64,000 nt of DNA from Ruminococcus sp. (GCA_017519415.1 JAFWSI010000012.1:59974-123973), one strand, 5' to 3'. Numbered from the stretch's first letter, positions 42,473 to 51,438 are shown. The notes: generated by a model from the letters alone, not told the origin. Numbers and translations are program-made.

Positions 42473-43753
42473 TCAGTTGAGAAGATCCACGGAAAGACTT
42501 CTCGAGTCAACGTTGTAGTAGTCCTCAAGCTCCGCAACATAGAAGCGGAATACTACCTTTTCCTCGGATTTGATCTCCTCGCTGCCGTCCTCTCCCGCAA
42601 ATCTTGTAGTGCTCAGGAGCATAACGTCTCCGCTTTCCGAAACGCCGAGATCGGCAAGCTGTGCGTCCGTAAGCGTGTTGAGCATTACGGTATGGTTCTT
42701 TGCAACGTTGAAGTAGGTTATACCCGTTGCAAGGTCGATATTATGGTTGTTGTAGTATTTAAGGACCTTGGCGGGCATCTCGTTGAAGTATACCCTGCTG
42801 CCCGTTGTATTGTCGAGCTTTGCCAGCAGCTCTGCACTCGGCTCCTTGATGTAATATCTTCCGCCGGGCTCTCTGCCGATGCCGAAGAAATCGAGCTGAT
42901 CCTCTGTAAGGTCGTCCAGCGCAACGGGATCAACGTCGGAAGCCGTCCTGTTTATGGCAAACTTTCGGCTCGCCGAAAGATTTGTGAGCATGAGCTTGTT
43001 ATCATAGGTAAATCCAAGCTTTTCAAGCTCTGCGTCGGTAAGTGTGACCTCGATCTTGTCCGAGATATGATTGAGATGATCCGTTATCTCCTGACGGTTC
43101 TCTGTCTTCCAGCTTATATGCACCTCGTCGTCCATAGGTCTGTCGAGGAATACAACGTGTTCAAGGTTCTTGAGGGTGAAGGTCGCGAACGCATACTTTA
43201 CGTCAGCCGTATTGGGCTCTACGTATACCGCGGTGCTTCCGTTTGAGGAATCCTCGGTATTCACCACTCTGTAGCGGTAATCTCCCGAAGGAGAAACACC
43301 CGTTTCTATGACGCTTTCCTTCGCTGCTGTTACAAAGAAGGAAGTAAACAGGAAGTAGCCCAGCGCTCCGAATATATACATAAGAAGTATCACTGTTGCA
43401 AGAGCGGTCTTTATTCCCTCTCCCGCGCCCGACATGAGCAGTATAACTATTCCCACCACAACGATGGGGATTATCATTCCCCATTCGCCGAAGTACAGCA
43501 GCACCACGGGCAGCATTGCGGGAAGTATGATAAAGCTTGCTATGCGGGTGAATATCTGACGTCTCGTATAAAGCATTATTATCAGTGCGGCAAGGGATAT
43601 GCCTGTTACGACGAGACAAAGTGATGTACGGTCATGGATATGGATATCATAGAATATGGAATAATAGCACAGTCTGCACACGAAATACGCATAGACAAGA
43701 CTGAGTATGGATATAACTCTCTTTGTCCATACGTTTGCAAAAAACTTCTTCAT
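42473..43753 (-). CDS. Membrane protein with about five helices and an outer domain, unknown function
   Basis: A 426-residue protein. Residues 1-150 contain about five transmembrane helices; the remaining about 270 residues are predicted outside the membrane, starting ETGVSPSGDYRYRVVNTED. The outer part has three loosely similar units built on L-(T/S)-x-A-(E/Q)-L-x-x-L-G (TDAELEKLGF, TEDQLDFFGI, TDAQLADLGV), a repeat structure. I do not recognise a family. It stands alone between xylB and the VanZ gene, with no obvious promoter. Confidence 0.7.
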   Translation of the reverse strand: MKKFFANVWTKRVISILSLVYAYFVCRLCYYSIFYDIHIHDRTSLCLVVTGISLAALIIMLYTRRQIFTRIASFIILPAMLPVVLLYFGEWGMIIPIVVVGIVILLMSGAGEGIKTALATVILLMYIFGALGYFLFTSFFVTAAKESVIETGVSPSGDYRYRVVNTEDSSNGSTAVYVEPNTADVKYAFATFTLKNLEHVVFLDRPMDDEVHISWKTENRQEITDHLNHISDKIEVTLTDAELEKLGFTYDNKLMLTNLSASRKFAINRTASDVDPVALDDLTEDQLDFFGIGREPGGRYYIKEPSAELLAKLDNTTGSRVYFNEMPAKVLKYYNNHNIDLATGITYFNVAKNHTVMLNTLTDAQLADLGVSESGDVMLLSTTRFAGEDGSEEIKSEEKVVFRFYVAELEDYYNVDSRSLSVDLLN

Positions 43754-43881
43754 TATTGCCTCCGAAATATTTATGTTCTATGTAAAAGCAATGCGGCTAA
43801 AAAGTCACACACAATATATTATATCATTTTTATCCTCAGGTTACAAGATATTTTCTGAAATTTTTTCCAAAAAACTACTAC

Positions 43882-43910
43882 TTTACAAAAGTCAGCAATA
43901 ATTGTATAAT
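43882..43910 (+). promoter_or_regulatory. Promoter of the VanZ-like gene
   Basis: TTTACA (43882-43887), 17 bp, TATAAT (43905-43910), 34 bp before the VanZ start. Confidence 0.75.
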
Positions 43911-43943
43911 ATATAAGGCAAAAAAAGTGAAAGGCAGATACGG

Positions 43944-44450
43944 ATGAAAAAGATTATTTCACGCAGTCCCGAAAAATATCGGGGGATATTTTTAATACTC
44001 ACCCTTGCCCTGATGACGGTCATATTCGTTCTGTCCGCTCAGGACGCAGACAGATCCGCTAATACCAGCAGCTTCCTTACGCGGATAATGGTAAAGCTGA
44101 TGGCAAAGGATTACGACTCGCTTCCCCTTGCCCAGCAGCAGGAGATATGGGACAAGGCATCATTCATAGTGCGGAAGCTGGCTCACTTCAGCATATATAC
44201 AGCGCTGGGATTCTGCGCCTCCTTTACTGCGGGAAAGAGAAAGCTCCTCACAGTGAAAAGCCTCGGCGTACTGATATTCGGCTTTCTGTACGCAGCCTCC
44301 GACGAATTCCACCAGCACTTTGTCCCGGGGCGCTCCTGCGAATTCCGCGATATGATGATAGATACGGGCGGAGTAACCGTCGGTATGATCGTTTCACTGA
44401 TATTTATGGTGATAATCGCGCATTTTGCCTCCAAACGGCGTAAGAGTTAA
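43944..44450 (+). CDS. VanZ-family membrane protein
   Basis: A 168-residue protein with about four transmembrane helices and the VanZ-like hallmarks: FVLSAQDADRSANTSS after the first helix, VRKLAHFSIYTALGF, and ASDEFHQHFVPGRSCEFRDMMIDTGGVTVG. VanZ gives low-level teicoplanin resistance in enterococci; most relatives in gut Firmicutes have unknown roles and lie outside van clusters, as here. It is monocistronic, between its own promoter and a strong bidirectional terminator. Confidence 0.88.
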   Translation: MKKIISRSPEKYRGIFLILTLALMTVIFVLSAQDADRSANTSSFLTRIMVKLMAKDYDSLPLAQQQEIWDKASFIVRKLAHFSIYTALGFCASFTAGKRKLLTVKSLGVLIFGFLYAASDEFHQHFVPGRSCEFRDMMIDTGGVTVGMIVSLIFMVIIAHFASKRRKS

Positions 44451-44483
44451 CGGCTCGGCTCAGGCGCAAATTGTGCTCCCCTG

Positions 44484-44506
44484 CTAATCACTATTCACTA
44501 ATCGCT
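44484..44506 (+). repeat. Dispersed 23-bp intergenic repeat, copy 2
   Basis: Matches the reverse complement of 34242-34264 at 21 of 23 bases. It lies between the VanZ stop and the terminator hairpin. Confidence 0.6.
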
Positions 44507-44510
44507 GAAA

Positions 44511-44545
44511 AACCCGTAAGAAGCTGAGCTTCTTACGGGTTTTAT
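44511..44545. terminator. Strong bidirectional terminator
   Basis: AACCCGTAAGAAGC-TGA-GCTTCTTACGGGTT: a 14-bp perfect stem with a 3-nt loop and A/T-runs on both sides, between the convergent VanZ and ROK genes. Confidence 0.93.
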
Positions 44546-44553
44546 TACTTGAT

Positions 44554-45774
44554 TTACTGCATTCCGCCTCTTACATAGAAGTTATCCTGAATAATCAGAG
44601 CACAGCCGCCGAGGAAATTGTTCTTTCCGTCCAATCTGCTGAGTACCACTCTGTCAGCGATCTCTTCGCTTACAAGGCGTATCATCTCGCGCTTGCAGTA
44701 GTCAAACTGCTTTTCGTTGAGCTTGAAATTATGAAGAACGATCTTCTTTGCAAAATGGCTTATCGCCAGATTGTTTATAAGCACCGTATACTTGGATATT
44801 ATGTCGTCAACTACGTTCTTGACGCTCTCCTCGCCTCTCATGAAAGCCATGAACACGTTATCGGTATTGATAGCGGTCTTGTCGCCCTCTGTGAGCTCAT
44901 AAAGCACGGGAGTCTTATCCTTTGAATAGATCTCATACAGTGCGTTGAGCATAGCCGTTCTTGAAAGCTCTGCCTTTACCGAGCCGTTGGGATAGCCCTC
45001 ATAGGACTTTCCGTTGGGACAAACGATATACCTCTCGATAGTTGAGGTGTATGATATATAATCGGCAGAAAGCTCATTCTTGTTGATTATAGCAAGATTT
45101 ACCTGATTTCCGTTATGGATAAAGGCCTGATTGGTCTGGTAGCCGTTCTGTGTCCTGAAATCATTGCTTGCAAGAGCCATAAGTCCTATGGCGTTGCCGC
45201 AGTGTATCTCAAAATTAAGGCCGCCCGAAAGCTTATCGATAAAGTTCGTGAAATCCAGCACGCCGTCCTTGTAGAAAATCTTCAGCTTGCCCCACATGGA
45301 CGGTACAACGCCCACGCCAAGACCCAGTATCTTATCCTTGGTAAGGGCGCTGTTCTCGACCATTTCGTTACTGGTCTTGATTATGTAATTTATAATATCC
45401 TTGCTGGTAGTCCTGTCATCGATCACCATGCTCGCCTTATCGAGGACCTCTGAATTAAGATTTGTAAGGCCGATGCTTACTTCCTTCTCATCGACTGTTG
45501 CGCCGAGAGCAAAGCGGCTGTTGACATTGATGTCGATAAGGATCTTTCTTCTGCCTTTCTGAAGCTTCTCCGTATTTACGGGAGCCTCTCCGATCTCAAC
45601 AAGAACGCCCTCCTCGATCATTTCGTTGGTGATAATGGTTACCGCAGCCCTTGTGATCTCAAGTGCGCTTGCGACGTCAACCCTTGAGATAGGGCCGGAT
45701 TCTCTGATAACCCTGAGGATCTGCATTCTGTTCCTTCTTTTCAGGTCAAGCTTACTAATACCTCTTTTTTCCAT
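44554..45774 (-). CDS. ROK-family transcriptional repressor (XylR/NagC-like)
   Basis: A 406-residue regulator: winged helix (about 15-75, ISRVDVASALEITRAAVTIITNEM) followed by a ROK sugar-binding fold. The ROK kinase loop and the zinc-binding C-x-C-G-x-x-G-C motif are absent, so it senses a ligand without phosphorylating it or coordinating the usual zinc. It could be a XylR-type regulator given xylB 2.2 kb away, but the two are not in one operon; this is inference. It has its own promoter. Confidence 0.85.
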   Translation of the reverse strand: MEKRGISKLDLKRRNRMQILRVIRESGPISRVDVASALEITRAAVTIITNEMIEEGVLVEIGEAPVNTEKLQKGRRKILIDINVNSRFALGATVDEKEVSIGLTNLNSEVLDKASMVIDDRTTSKDIINYIIKTSNEMVENSALTKDKILGLGVGVVPSMWGKLKIFYKDGVLDFTNFIDKLSGGLNFEIHCGNAIGLMALASNDFRTQNGYQTNQAFIHNGNQVNLAIINKNELSADYISYTSTIERYIVCPNGKSYEGYPNGSVKAELSRTAMLNALYEIYSKDKTPVLYELTEGDKTAINTDNVFMAFMRGEESVKNVVDDIISKYTVLINNLAISHFAKKIVLHNFKLNEKQFDYCKREMIRLVSEEIADRVVLSRLDGKNNFLGGCALIIQDNFYVRGGMQ

Positions 45775-45933
45775 ACTTCAACAACTCCGTTTCTGTTTTT
45801 CTGTTTTCGGGAACAAAGCCCTCTCTGTACGATCTGCATATCCCCTGCAGGTATTTGTGGCACGTCCACTACTATAACCCTTTGTATAATTTTTTCTTTT
45901 TATCAGAACAAAAATCTTTTTTAACGTATATAT

Positions 45934-45961
45934 ATTATAACACAATTTTATTAAAATTCAA
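45934..45961 (-). promoter_or_regulatory. Promoter of the ROK repressor gene
   Basis: Minus strand: TTGAAT (45961-45956), 16 bp, TATAAT (45939-45934). The leader is about 155 nt, longer than usual; I see no operator palindrome in it. Confidence 0.65.
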
Positions 45962-46008
45962 ACATTTTAAGGTAATTAATTATAAAATCAGCGTTTTTGC
46001 CAAAGTAA

Positions 46009-46938
46009 TTATATGTTTTTTGTTAAAAATTCCGTAGCTTTTACGATGAGGGGAAGAGTGCCTACAGACAGTACAGTTCCCGCCGCGAAAATTTCCGATG
46101 CGTATACAGAATCCCTGCCGTATCTTATGCTCATAAGAGTACCCATAGCCGCAGGTGGAGCTGCCGCTGCAACGAGGACTGTCATGCGGACCTTTTCATC
46201 TGCCCCGTCCATAAGCGCAAGGGGTACCGCAAGCAAAGCGGGCAGTATCAGCAGCTTCAGCAGGCATATGTAGTATATCCTGTGCTTTTTCAGCATTCCT
46301 GTTATCTTCGTTCCCGCAATGGTGACTCCGGAAACTATCATTGCCAGCGGAGTATTTAGATCCTTTATATAGCCGAGGGAGCTGAGGATAGCGTCAGGCA
46401 GGCTTATCCTTGTGAAAAAGGTGATAAGTCCGAGGTATATGGCTATCATTGTGGGCGAATAGAACACCTTGACAGCCTGTCCCAGCTTCCTTTCCCCCGA
46501 GATCATTATAACTCCGTGAGTCCATACCACGATATTGAATACGGTTATAAAAGCGGTCAGGTAGAATACTCCCTCCGCTCCGAAAAGAGCGTTGACAAGA
46601 GGGATACCTATAAAGCCGCAGTTTGAATATATAGCCGAAAAGCGGTCTATCTCGGTCTCCCTGCCCTCTTTTTTCCTCACAAATATATATGCTCCGCATA
46701 TGAACACCGCAAAGGCTGCCACGGAAAGCGCAAAGGTCATGATAAGGTTTTTCACCAGCTCGTGACGGTACTCCCTCTGATAGGATACGAAAATAACAGC
46801 GGGATTTACCACCTGAAGCACGAATTTCGACAGATCCCTGTTGGCGGCTTTGCTTATAAGTCCCGTTTTTGCACAGACCACGCCCACCAGCATCAGTATC
46901 AGCATTATCACGGTCTGACCAAGTATCGTTGATGCCAT
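46009..46938 (-). CDS. AEC-family (auxin efflux carrier-like) permease
   Basis: A 309-residue permease with ten predicted helices in two inverted halves; blocks typical of the family are FVLQVVNPAVIF, AIYSNCGFIGIPLVNALFG and AMIVSGVTIAG. Bacterial members export or import small organic acids such as malate or malonate; the substrate here cannot be told. It starts one base after the YfhO stop, so is co-transcribed with it. Confidence 0.9.
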   Translation of the reverse strand: MASTILGQTVIMLILMLVGVVCAKTGLISKAANRDLSKFVLQVVNPAVIFVSYQREYRHELVKNLIMTFALSVAAFAVFICGAYIFVRKKEGRETEIDRFSAIYSNCGFIGIPLVNALFGAEGVFYLTAFITVFNIVVWTHGVIMISGERKLGQAVKVFYSPTMIAIYLGLITFFTRISLPDAILSSLGYIKDLNTPLAMIVSGVTIAGTKITGMLKKHRIYYICLLKLLILPALLAVPLALMDGADEKVRMTVLVAAAAPPAAMGTLMSIRYGRDSVYASEIFAAGTVLSVGTLPLIVKATEFLTKNI

Positions 46939-46939
46939 T

Positions 46940-49603
46940 TTATCCTCCGATAATAAGATAGATTATATTGACCGCTATCCAGACAGCAGGAGCAGCAATA
47001 TAGAATACGACAAACGCAGCAGCGCTCAGTCCTCCTATGATCCTGACTGACAGCCGCCCCGCAGCTTCTCTGTTCCTTTCTCTGCGCAGAATAAGGAGCA
47101 GAGCAATAAACAGCGGAATTCCCGCAGCAGTCACGGCGGCTCCCGCCATAAAGCCCTTCGGCATGAAGCTGAGCTCAACAGTTCCGCCTCCCTGCGGCAG
47201 CTCGGCTGCGCAGAGGGAACCAAGAGTCCTGGTGAGAGGAGCTTTTTGTCCGTTGACGGTGCAGGTCCAGCCCTCCGACCATGCTATGGGGAAATAGACC
47301 CAGCCTCCCCTGTCGGCGGACAGGCTGACTTTTCTGCCCGACACGGTCAGGGGAGCCGTCACAGCCCGGGCTGCGGCATTTTCCCAGAGCTCCGCGTCAA
47401 AAAGGTACAGGCCGAAGGAGGTCGCTTCAATATCCTTCAGGATATGGACCGTCACGGACACTTTTTCGTCCTCAAAGGTGCCAAGATCGGCTATCCCGCA
47501 GAAGCCTGACGAGGGATAGCTGCCCAACACCAGTCTGCCGTTAACGAAGACCTCTGCCGAGCAGTAGTAATCCTCATCCACGTAGGTGGAGTAATTGCCG
47601 AATATATCGAAATAGAGCTCCTTCCTGCCCTTCACATCAATACTGTATCTAAGCTCTGAGGGAGCTTCGCTTTCGACCTTCACACCGACCTTTCCGTTTT
47701 CTCTTTCTATGGATAAGCCGCTTACGGTATCGGGAGGGAGCTCCACCGCTATGCCTGCGGCCCCGAACAGCTTTTCCGCCATGAGCTCTGTAGCGTCCAT
47801 GCGCTCCGTGCTGTCAAATCCGGTCAGCTCCGCGGGAGCGACCCGGGATATAAGGGCTCCGTCCAGCACATTCGGATCGGTATATACCGGCAGACTGCCT
47901 TTGCCGTCGTACAGGCTGTAAATTCGGTTGTTTCCGTACGGAGTCCCGATGATATATTTGTTCAGCAGCAGAGCGTCCGTCAGCATGGTGCCTCCCATAG
48001 AGCTTGAATCCATCCAGTAGGAGGAATAGCCCATCCTCTTCATGGCGTAGAGGAAATCCTTGTCGGTAAGGGAGGAATAGTGCCCGATGGAATAGGCTCC
48101 GAAGGCCTCTGCATAGTTTGAATAAAAGTATTTCCGCTGCTGCTTTACGCGGACAAAGCCCTCGTCGGGCAGCTTTGAGAAGACCTCCGCAGTTCTTTCA
48201 AAGCCCTCTGCTGACTCATATATATCCGAGACATTGACTCCGAAGCTCACCAGACTCTCGCATATAAGGACCGCCGTCATTACGGCAGCAGCGGCAGCCT
48301 TTGAGGTGCGTCCGCTGATATAGCCGTAAATGCATATAAAACAGACTGCCGCTCCCGCAAGTCCGAGAGCTGTAAGGATAAGCCCGTCCTTTTTTTCCAC
48401 CCACAGCGAATGGGAGTAGGAGCTTAGCTCCGTCCTGTGGATATACGCTGCCGCGGAAGCCGCTGCGAACAGGATAAGAGCCAAAAACGTCCATGGATAA
48501 AAGGACTTTTCACCGTTTTCTGCGGGCTTCTCCGAAAGAAGAACGCCGCAGGCCGAGAACATGAGCAGTATTATTATAAAGCCGTAGCGCAGCGGATAGG
48601 CCTGATAGCTTCCCGTCTGGAGCAGCTTGTTGACAGGCTCTATAAAGGCTCCGGCAAGTGCAATGAAGCCAGTAACGGCAAAAAAAGCTCCCTTTCCTCT
48701 TTCAAGGCGTTTCCTGCATACGACGGCAAGGGCTGCCGCCGCAAAGACCAATGACGAGCCTGAAAGCAAAGCCGTCTTGTCGAGAGTCCTTTCAAGAAAG
48801 TAGCCGCCGAAATACTTGCTGCCGAGGGAGTTTCCGCGTCCCGAGGCAGTATACTGTGCAAATGCCGGCAGCCAAACGATACCGCTGAGCAATGCCGCGC
48901 AGAGATCTGCAATAATGAGCTTCAGTGCCCTGTCTCCCCTGTGCTTTTCCTCACAGCAAAGATACAGGGCTGCTCCGCCCGCAAGCACAAGGAACAGTAC
49001 TACCATGAAGCTGATATAAAAATTCAGGAAAAGACACATGGCAGTGCAAAAAGCATATGTTCCCCACCTGCCTCTTTTCAGCAGTCTGAAAAGAGAGATC
49101 AGCAGCAGCGGGAACCATATCATCATATCCAGCCACATATCGTTCTGATAATACATCATCACATATCCGCTGAGGGAATACATAAGCGCCATGGGTATGC
49201 CGAAGCAGTCCGGCAGTTCCGGCAGCACTCTGCGGAAATACAGCTCCGCAGCCCCGGCACACAGACCAATCTTTATAACAAGTATGATATTCACGGAATA
49301 TATCATTTCGCTGTTATCCACCGCCAAAGATACAAGTGAAACAGGCGACGATACAAAGAACAGGAACACTCCGTAGACGTTCATAAGTCCGCCTCCTCTT
49401 CCAAGCAGCAGCGAGCCGTCGGAAAAAGCGGTCTTCAGCTCCATGAGCAGCGGTACGTACTGCTGATACATATCGCACCACGCCACAGATCTTCCGCCGA
49501 AGGGATAAAAGCCGTGCACCGCCATATATATCATAAAGAGGACGGCAGCGGCAGCTGCTGTCAGCAAAGGCGCTGCAACGTTCCTTATTCTGTTCCTGTC
49601 CAT
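46940..49603 (-). CDS. YfhO-family polytopic membrane protein (second copy)
   Basis: An 887-residue GT-C-like membrane protein, paralogous to the one at 16403: about a dozen helices, the early acidic motif YPFGGRSVAWCDMYQQYVPLL, MALMYSLSGYVMMYYQNDMW, then an outer domain and a C-terminal YFPIAWSEGWTCTVNGQKAP block parallel to the first copy's EGWSASVNG. It probably transfers a sugar from a lipid carrier to a cell-wall polymer. ATG 49603 with GAAGGGA upstream is chosen; the open frame to 49642 adds 13 atypical residues. An AEC permease gene follows at once. Confidence 0.87.
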   Translation of the reverse strand: MDRNRIRNVAAPLLTAAAAAVLFMIYMAVHGFYPFGGRSVAWCDMYQQYVPLLMELKTAFSDGSLLLGRGGGLMNVYGVFLFFVSSPVSLVSLAVDNSEMIYSVNIILVIKIGLCAGAAELYFRRVLPELPDCFGIPMALMYSLSGYVMMYYQNDMWLDMMIWFPLLLISLFRLLKRGRWGTYAFCTAMCLFLNFYISFMVVLFLVLAGGAALYLCCEEKHRGDRALKLIIADLCAALLSGIVWLPAFAQYTASGRGNSLGSKYFGGYFLERTLDKTALLSGSSLVFAAAALAVVCRKRLERGKGAFFAVTGFIALAGAFIEPVNKLLQTGSYQAYPLRYGFIIILLMFSACGVLLSEKPAENGEKSFYPWTFLALILFAAASAAAYIHRTELSSYSHSLWVEKKDGLILTALGLAGAAVCFICIYGYISGRTSKAAAAAVMTAVLICESLVSFGVNVSDIYESAEGFERTAEVFSKLPDEGFVRVKQQRKYFYSNYAEAFGAYSIGHYSSLTDKDFLYAMKRMGYSSYWMDSSSMGGTMLTDALLLNKYIIGTPYGNNRIYSLYDGKGSLPVYTDPNVLDGALISRVAPAELTGFDSTERMDATELMAEKLFGAAGIAVELPPDTVSGLSIERENGKVGVKVESEAPSELRYSIDVKGRKELYFDIFGNYSTYVDEDYYCSAEVFVNGRLVLGSYPSSGFCGIADLGTFEDEKVSVTVHILKDIEATSFGLYLFDAELWENAAARAVTAPLTVSGRKVSLSADRGGWVYFPIAWSEGWTCTVNGQKAPLTRTLGSLCAAELPQGGGTVELSFMPKGFMAGAAVTAAGIPLFIALLLILRRERNREAAGRLSVRIIGGLSAAAFVVFYIAAPAVWIAVNIIYLIIGG

Positions 49604-49668
49604 TCTATCCCTTCTTTCACATTGACCAGAATATTTTATCACATCTTAGCGAATTAGTCAACAAAAAA

Positions 49669-49693
49669 GATCCGGAGCCCACAGCTCCGGATC
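49669..49693 (-). terminator. Terminator of the zinc-ribbon/coiled-coil gene
   Basis: Minus strand: GATCCGGAGC-TGTGG-GCTCCGGATC (10-bp stem) followed by TTTTTT, 9 bp after the stop codon. Confidence 0.9.
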
Positions 49694-49701
49694 CGATAGC
49701 T

Positions 49702-50730
49702 TTATTTTGCAAGGCTCTCAAGGCTGTCGGCGTCCATGGGAATTATCTTCCAGCCGTCGCCCTTGACCTTGACAACGCAGACAGTGAACTTCTGATAGTC
49801 AGCGTCGCCGTCCTCGTCCTTTCTCTTTGTCTTTACTCTCATCTCGTAGCCGCTGCGTACCTTTATATCGTCATCGTCAGCGTCAAACTGCTTGCAGATG
49901 CTCCTGAAGTACTTCTCAGCGCCCTTGAGCTCTGTCTTCTTGAGCTTGTTCTTTCTTATGATCTTATTGAATCTCGCCATTGTCTCCTTGCCGTCAAGAT
50001 TGTCGATCTTATCCTCGATCCTCTCATTATAGCTGTCAATAAGGTCTCTGTACTTATCATCTTCCTTCAGTGCCTTTATAACGGTATCGGGATATATGAG
50101 GGAATAATAACTCTTTCCGCCGCTCTTGCTTGCGGAAGCCTTAACGAACTTCTTGACCGTAGCCTTTGGCCCGTTTACAGCCGAGCAAAGTGCCATGAGG
50201 AGACAGAGCACAAGTATGCCTATCACACCGGCAGCAATATATACCGCCTTTTTATTGTTCTTCATATCTCCGGGAAGCTTTTCCGAGATCTCGTCGGCAA
50301 CGCCGTCCACCTTCTTGGCAACGTCGTTTCCCGCCTTCTTAACAGCGTCCTCAGCCTTATCCACGGCATTCTCAGCCTTTTCCTTCACATTCTGTGCAGC
50401 CTCGGTAACGCCCTCCTTGATGTTCTGGACTGCGCTCTCCGCACTCTCCTTCACATCGGAAGCTTTCTCTTCGACCTTTTCCTTTACAGCCTCAGCTGCG
50501 TCCTCTGCCTTCTTCTCAGCGTTTTCAACGCCTTCCTTTACCTCTTTGACAGCAGATTCTGCCTCAGCCTTTACGTTTTCGGCAGCATTCTCGATATTAT
50601 CCTTGACATTCTCAGCCTGCTCCTTTACAGCGTCTGCTTCTTCCTTTGCAACGTCCTGTGCCTTTGAAGCGGGACAGTCACAGCTGCCGCCCTCGGGGAT
50701 CTGTTTTCCGCAATATTTACAAAATGCCAT
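49702..50730 (-). CDS. Membrane protein: zinc ribbon, LEA-like amphipathic repeats, one helix, outer domain
   Basis: In 342 residues: an N-terminal zinc ribbon (FCKYCGKQIPEGGSCDC), then about 130 residues of Ala/Glu/Lys/Val amphipathic repeats with an 11-residue rhythm (AENVKDNIENA, AESAVKEVKEG, AEDAAEAVKEK) resembling LEA or apolipoprotein-like helices, one transmembrane helix (about 163-185), then an outer domain with SYYSLIYPDTVIKALKEDDKY. That outer domain recurs in the lipoprotein at 51439. Function unknown; a membrane-associated stress or scaffold role is only a guess. It is monocistronic. Confidence 0.75.
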   Translation of the reverse strand: MAFCKYCGKQIPEGGSCDCPASKAQDVAKEEADAVKEQAENVKDNIENAAENVKAEAESAVKEVKEGVENAEKKAEDAAEAVKEKVEEKASDVKESAESAVQNIKEGVTEAAQNVKEKAENAVDKAEDAVKKAGNDVAKKVDGVADEISEKLPGDMKNNKKAVYIAAGVIGILVLCLLMALCSAVNGPKATVKKFVKASASKSGGKSYYSLIYPDTVIKALKEDDKYRDLIDSYNERIEDKIDNLDGKETMARFNKIIRKNKLKKTELKGAEKYFRSICKQFDADDDDIKVRSGYEMRVKTKRKDEDGDADYQKFTVCVVKVKGDGWKIIPMDADSLESLAK

Positions 50731-50939
50731 AAGAAAACCTCCATAAGATAAAATATTCTAATATTTATTTTATCACAGCAATCCTTTCAATGTCAAGTAT
50801 AAAGGTTTATATCCGCAGTCAGAAACCGCTTTTTCGTCATAATGCACAAAGCAGAAAAAAGCAGCCGGTCCCGTCGCGGAAACAGCTGCCCCAGTATATT
50901 CAGTCCAATGCCGCACATAATATATGCGGAGGTGATAAT

Positions 50940-51047
50940 ATGTCCGAAGAAAAAGAACAGGACGTAAAGATCTACATCCCGCGGAGCTCGTCGGAGAGCA
51001 GCTCTCAGGATCATTCCCTGCCTGCGCAGTCCGAACAGCGTCCGTAG
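50940..51047 (+). CDS. Possible 35-residue small protein
   Basis: ATG 50940 follows an almost ideal ribosome site, GGAGGTGAT (50928-50936). It encodes 35 residues, charged and Ser-rich (MSEEKEQDVKIYIPRSSSES), with no membrane segment. Its 3' end overlaps the end of the convergent Fur gene by 37 bp. The frame is open further upstream to 50790, but without another good start. The ribosome site is the main support. Confidence 0.4.
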   Translation: MSEEKEQDVKIYIPRSSSESSSQDHSLPAQSEQRP

Positions 51048-51427
51048 AACACGGTCTGCGAATAATCGATGCTGAACCCGTGTTCCTCCTCTATATGCTT
51101 TGAAAGCTCGGAAAGATGTCCGCAGTCGAGGTGTATCAGCCTGCCGCAGCTCAGACATTTCAGATGAAAATGGCTGCGGCACTGCGCCTCGTCCTCAATG
51201 TACTGATAGCAGGCACAGGTCTTTCCGTCAAAGGAGTATTTCCTGACAAGCCCCTGCTCCACCAGTCTGTCCAGCTGTCTGTATATGGTGGCAACTCCCA
51301 CGGGAGTTCCCTCCGCAGTCAGGAACGCACTTATTTCCTGTACATTTGTGTGCTTGTCCTTGTTTTTCACAAGATATTCCAGCAAATTCTCCTTTTGTCT
51401 GGTATTATATCCCGAATCTCTTTTCAT
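51011..51427 (-). CDS. Fur-family metalloregulator
   Basis: A 138-residue repressor: winged helix (TNVQEISAFLTAEGTPVGVATIYRQLDRLVEQG), the SHFHLKCLSCGRLIHLDC dimerisation segment and a second Cys pair in GRCSDCAGRE, forming the structural zinc site. The histidine set (H-F-H, HLDCGH) fits Fur or Zur; PerR-specific residues are not clear. The co-directional lipoprotein gene ends 11 bp upstream of its start. Confidence 0.92.
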   Translation of the reverse strand: MKRDSGYNTRQKENLLEYLVKNKDKHTNVQEISAFLTAEGTPVGVATIYRQLDRLVEQGLVRKYSFDGKTCACYQYIEDEAQCRSHFHLKCLSCGRLIHLDCGHLSELSKHIEEEHGFSIDYSQTVFYGRCSDCAGRE

Positions 51428-51438
51428 TTTTTCCTCCG

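Noticed and set aside
43944-44450. Glycopeptide-resistance (van) locus
   Set aside because: The VanZ-like gene stands alone with its own promoter and terminator; no vanH, vanA or vanX-like genes are present.
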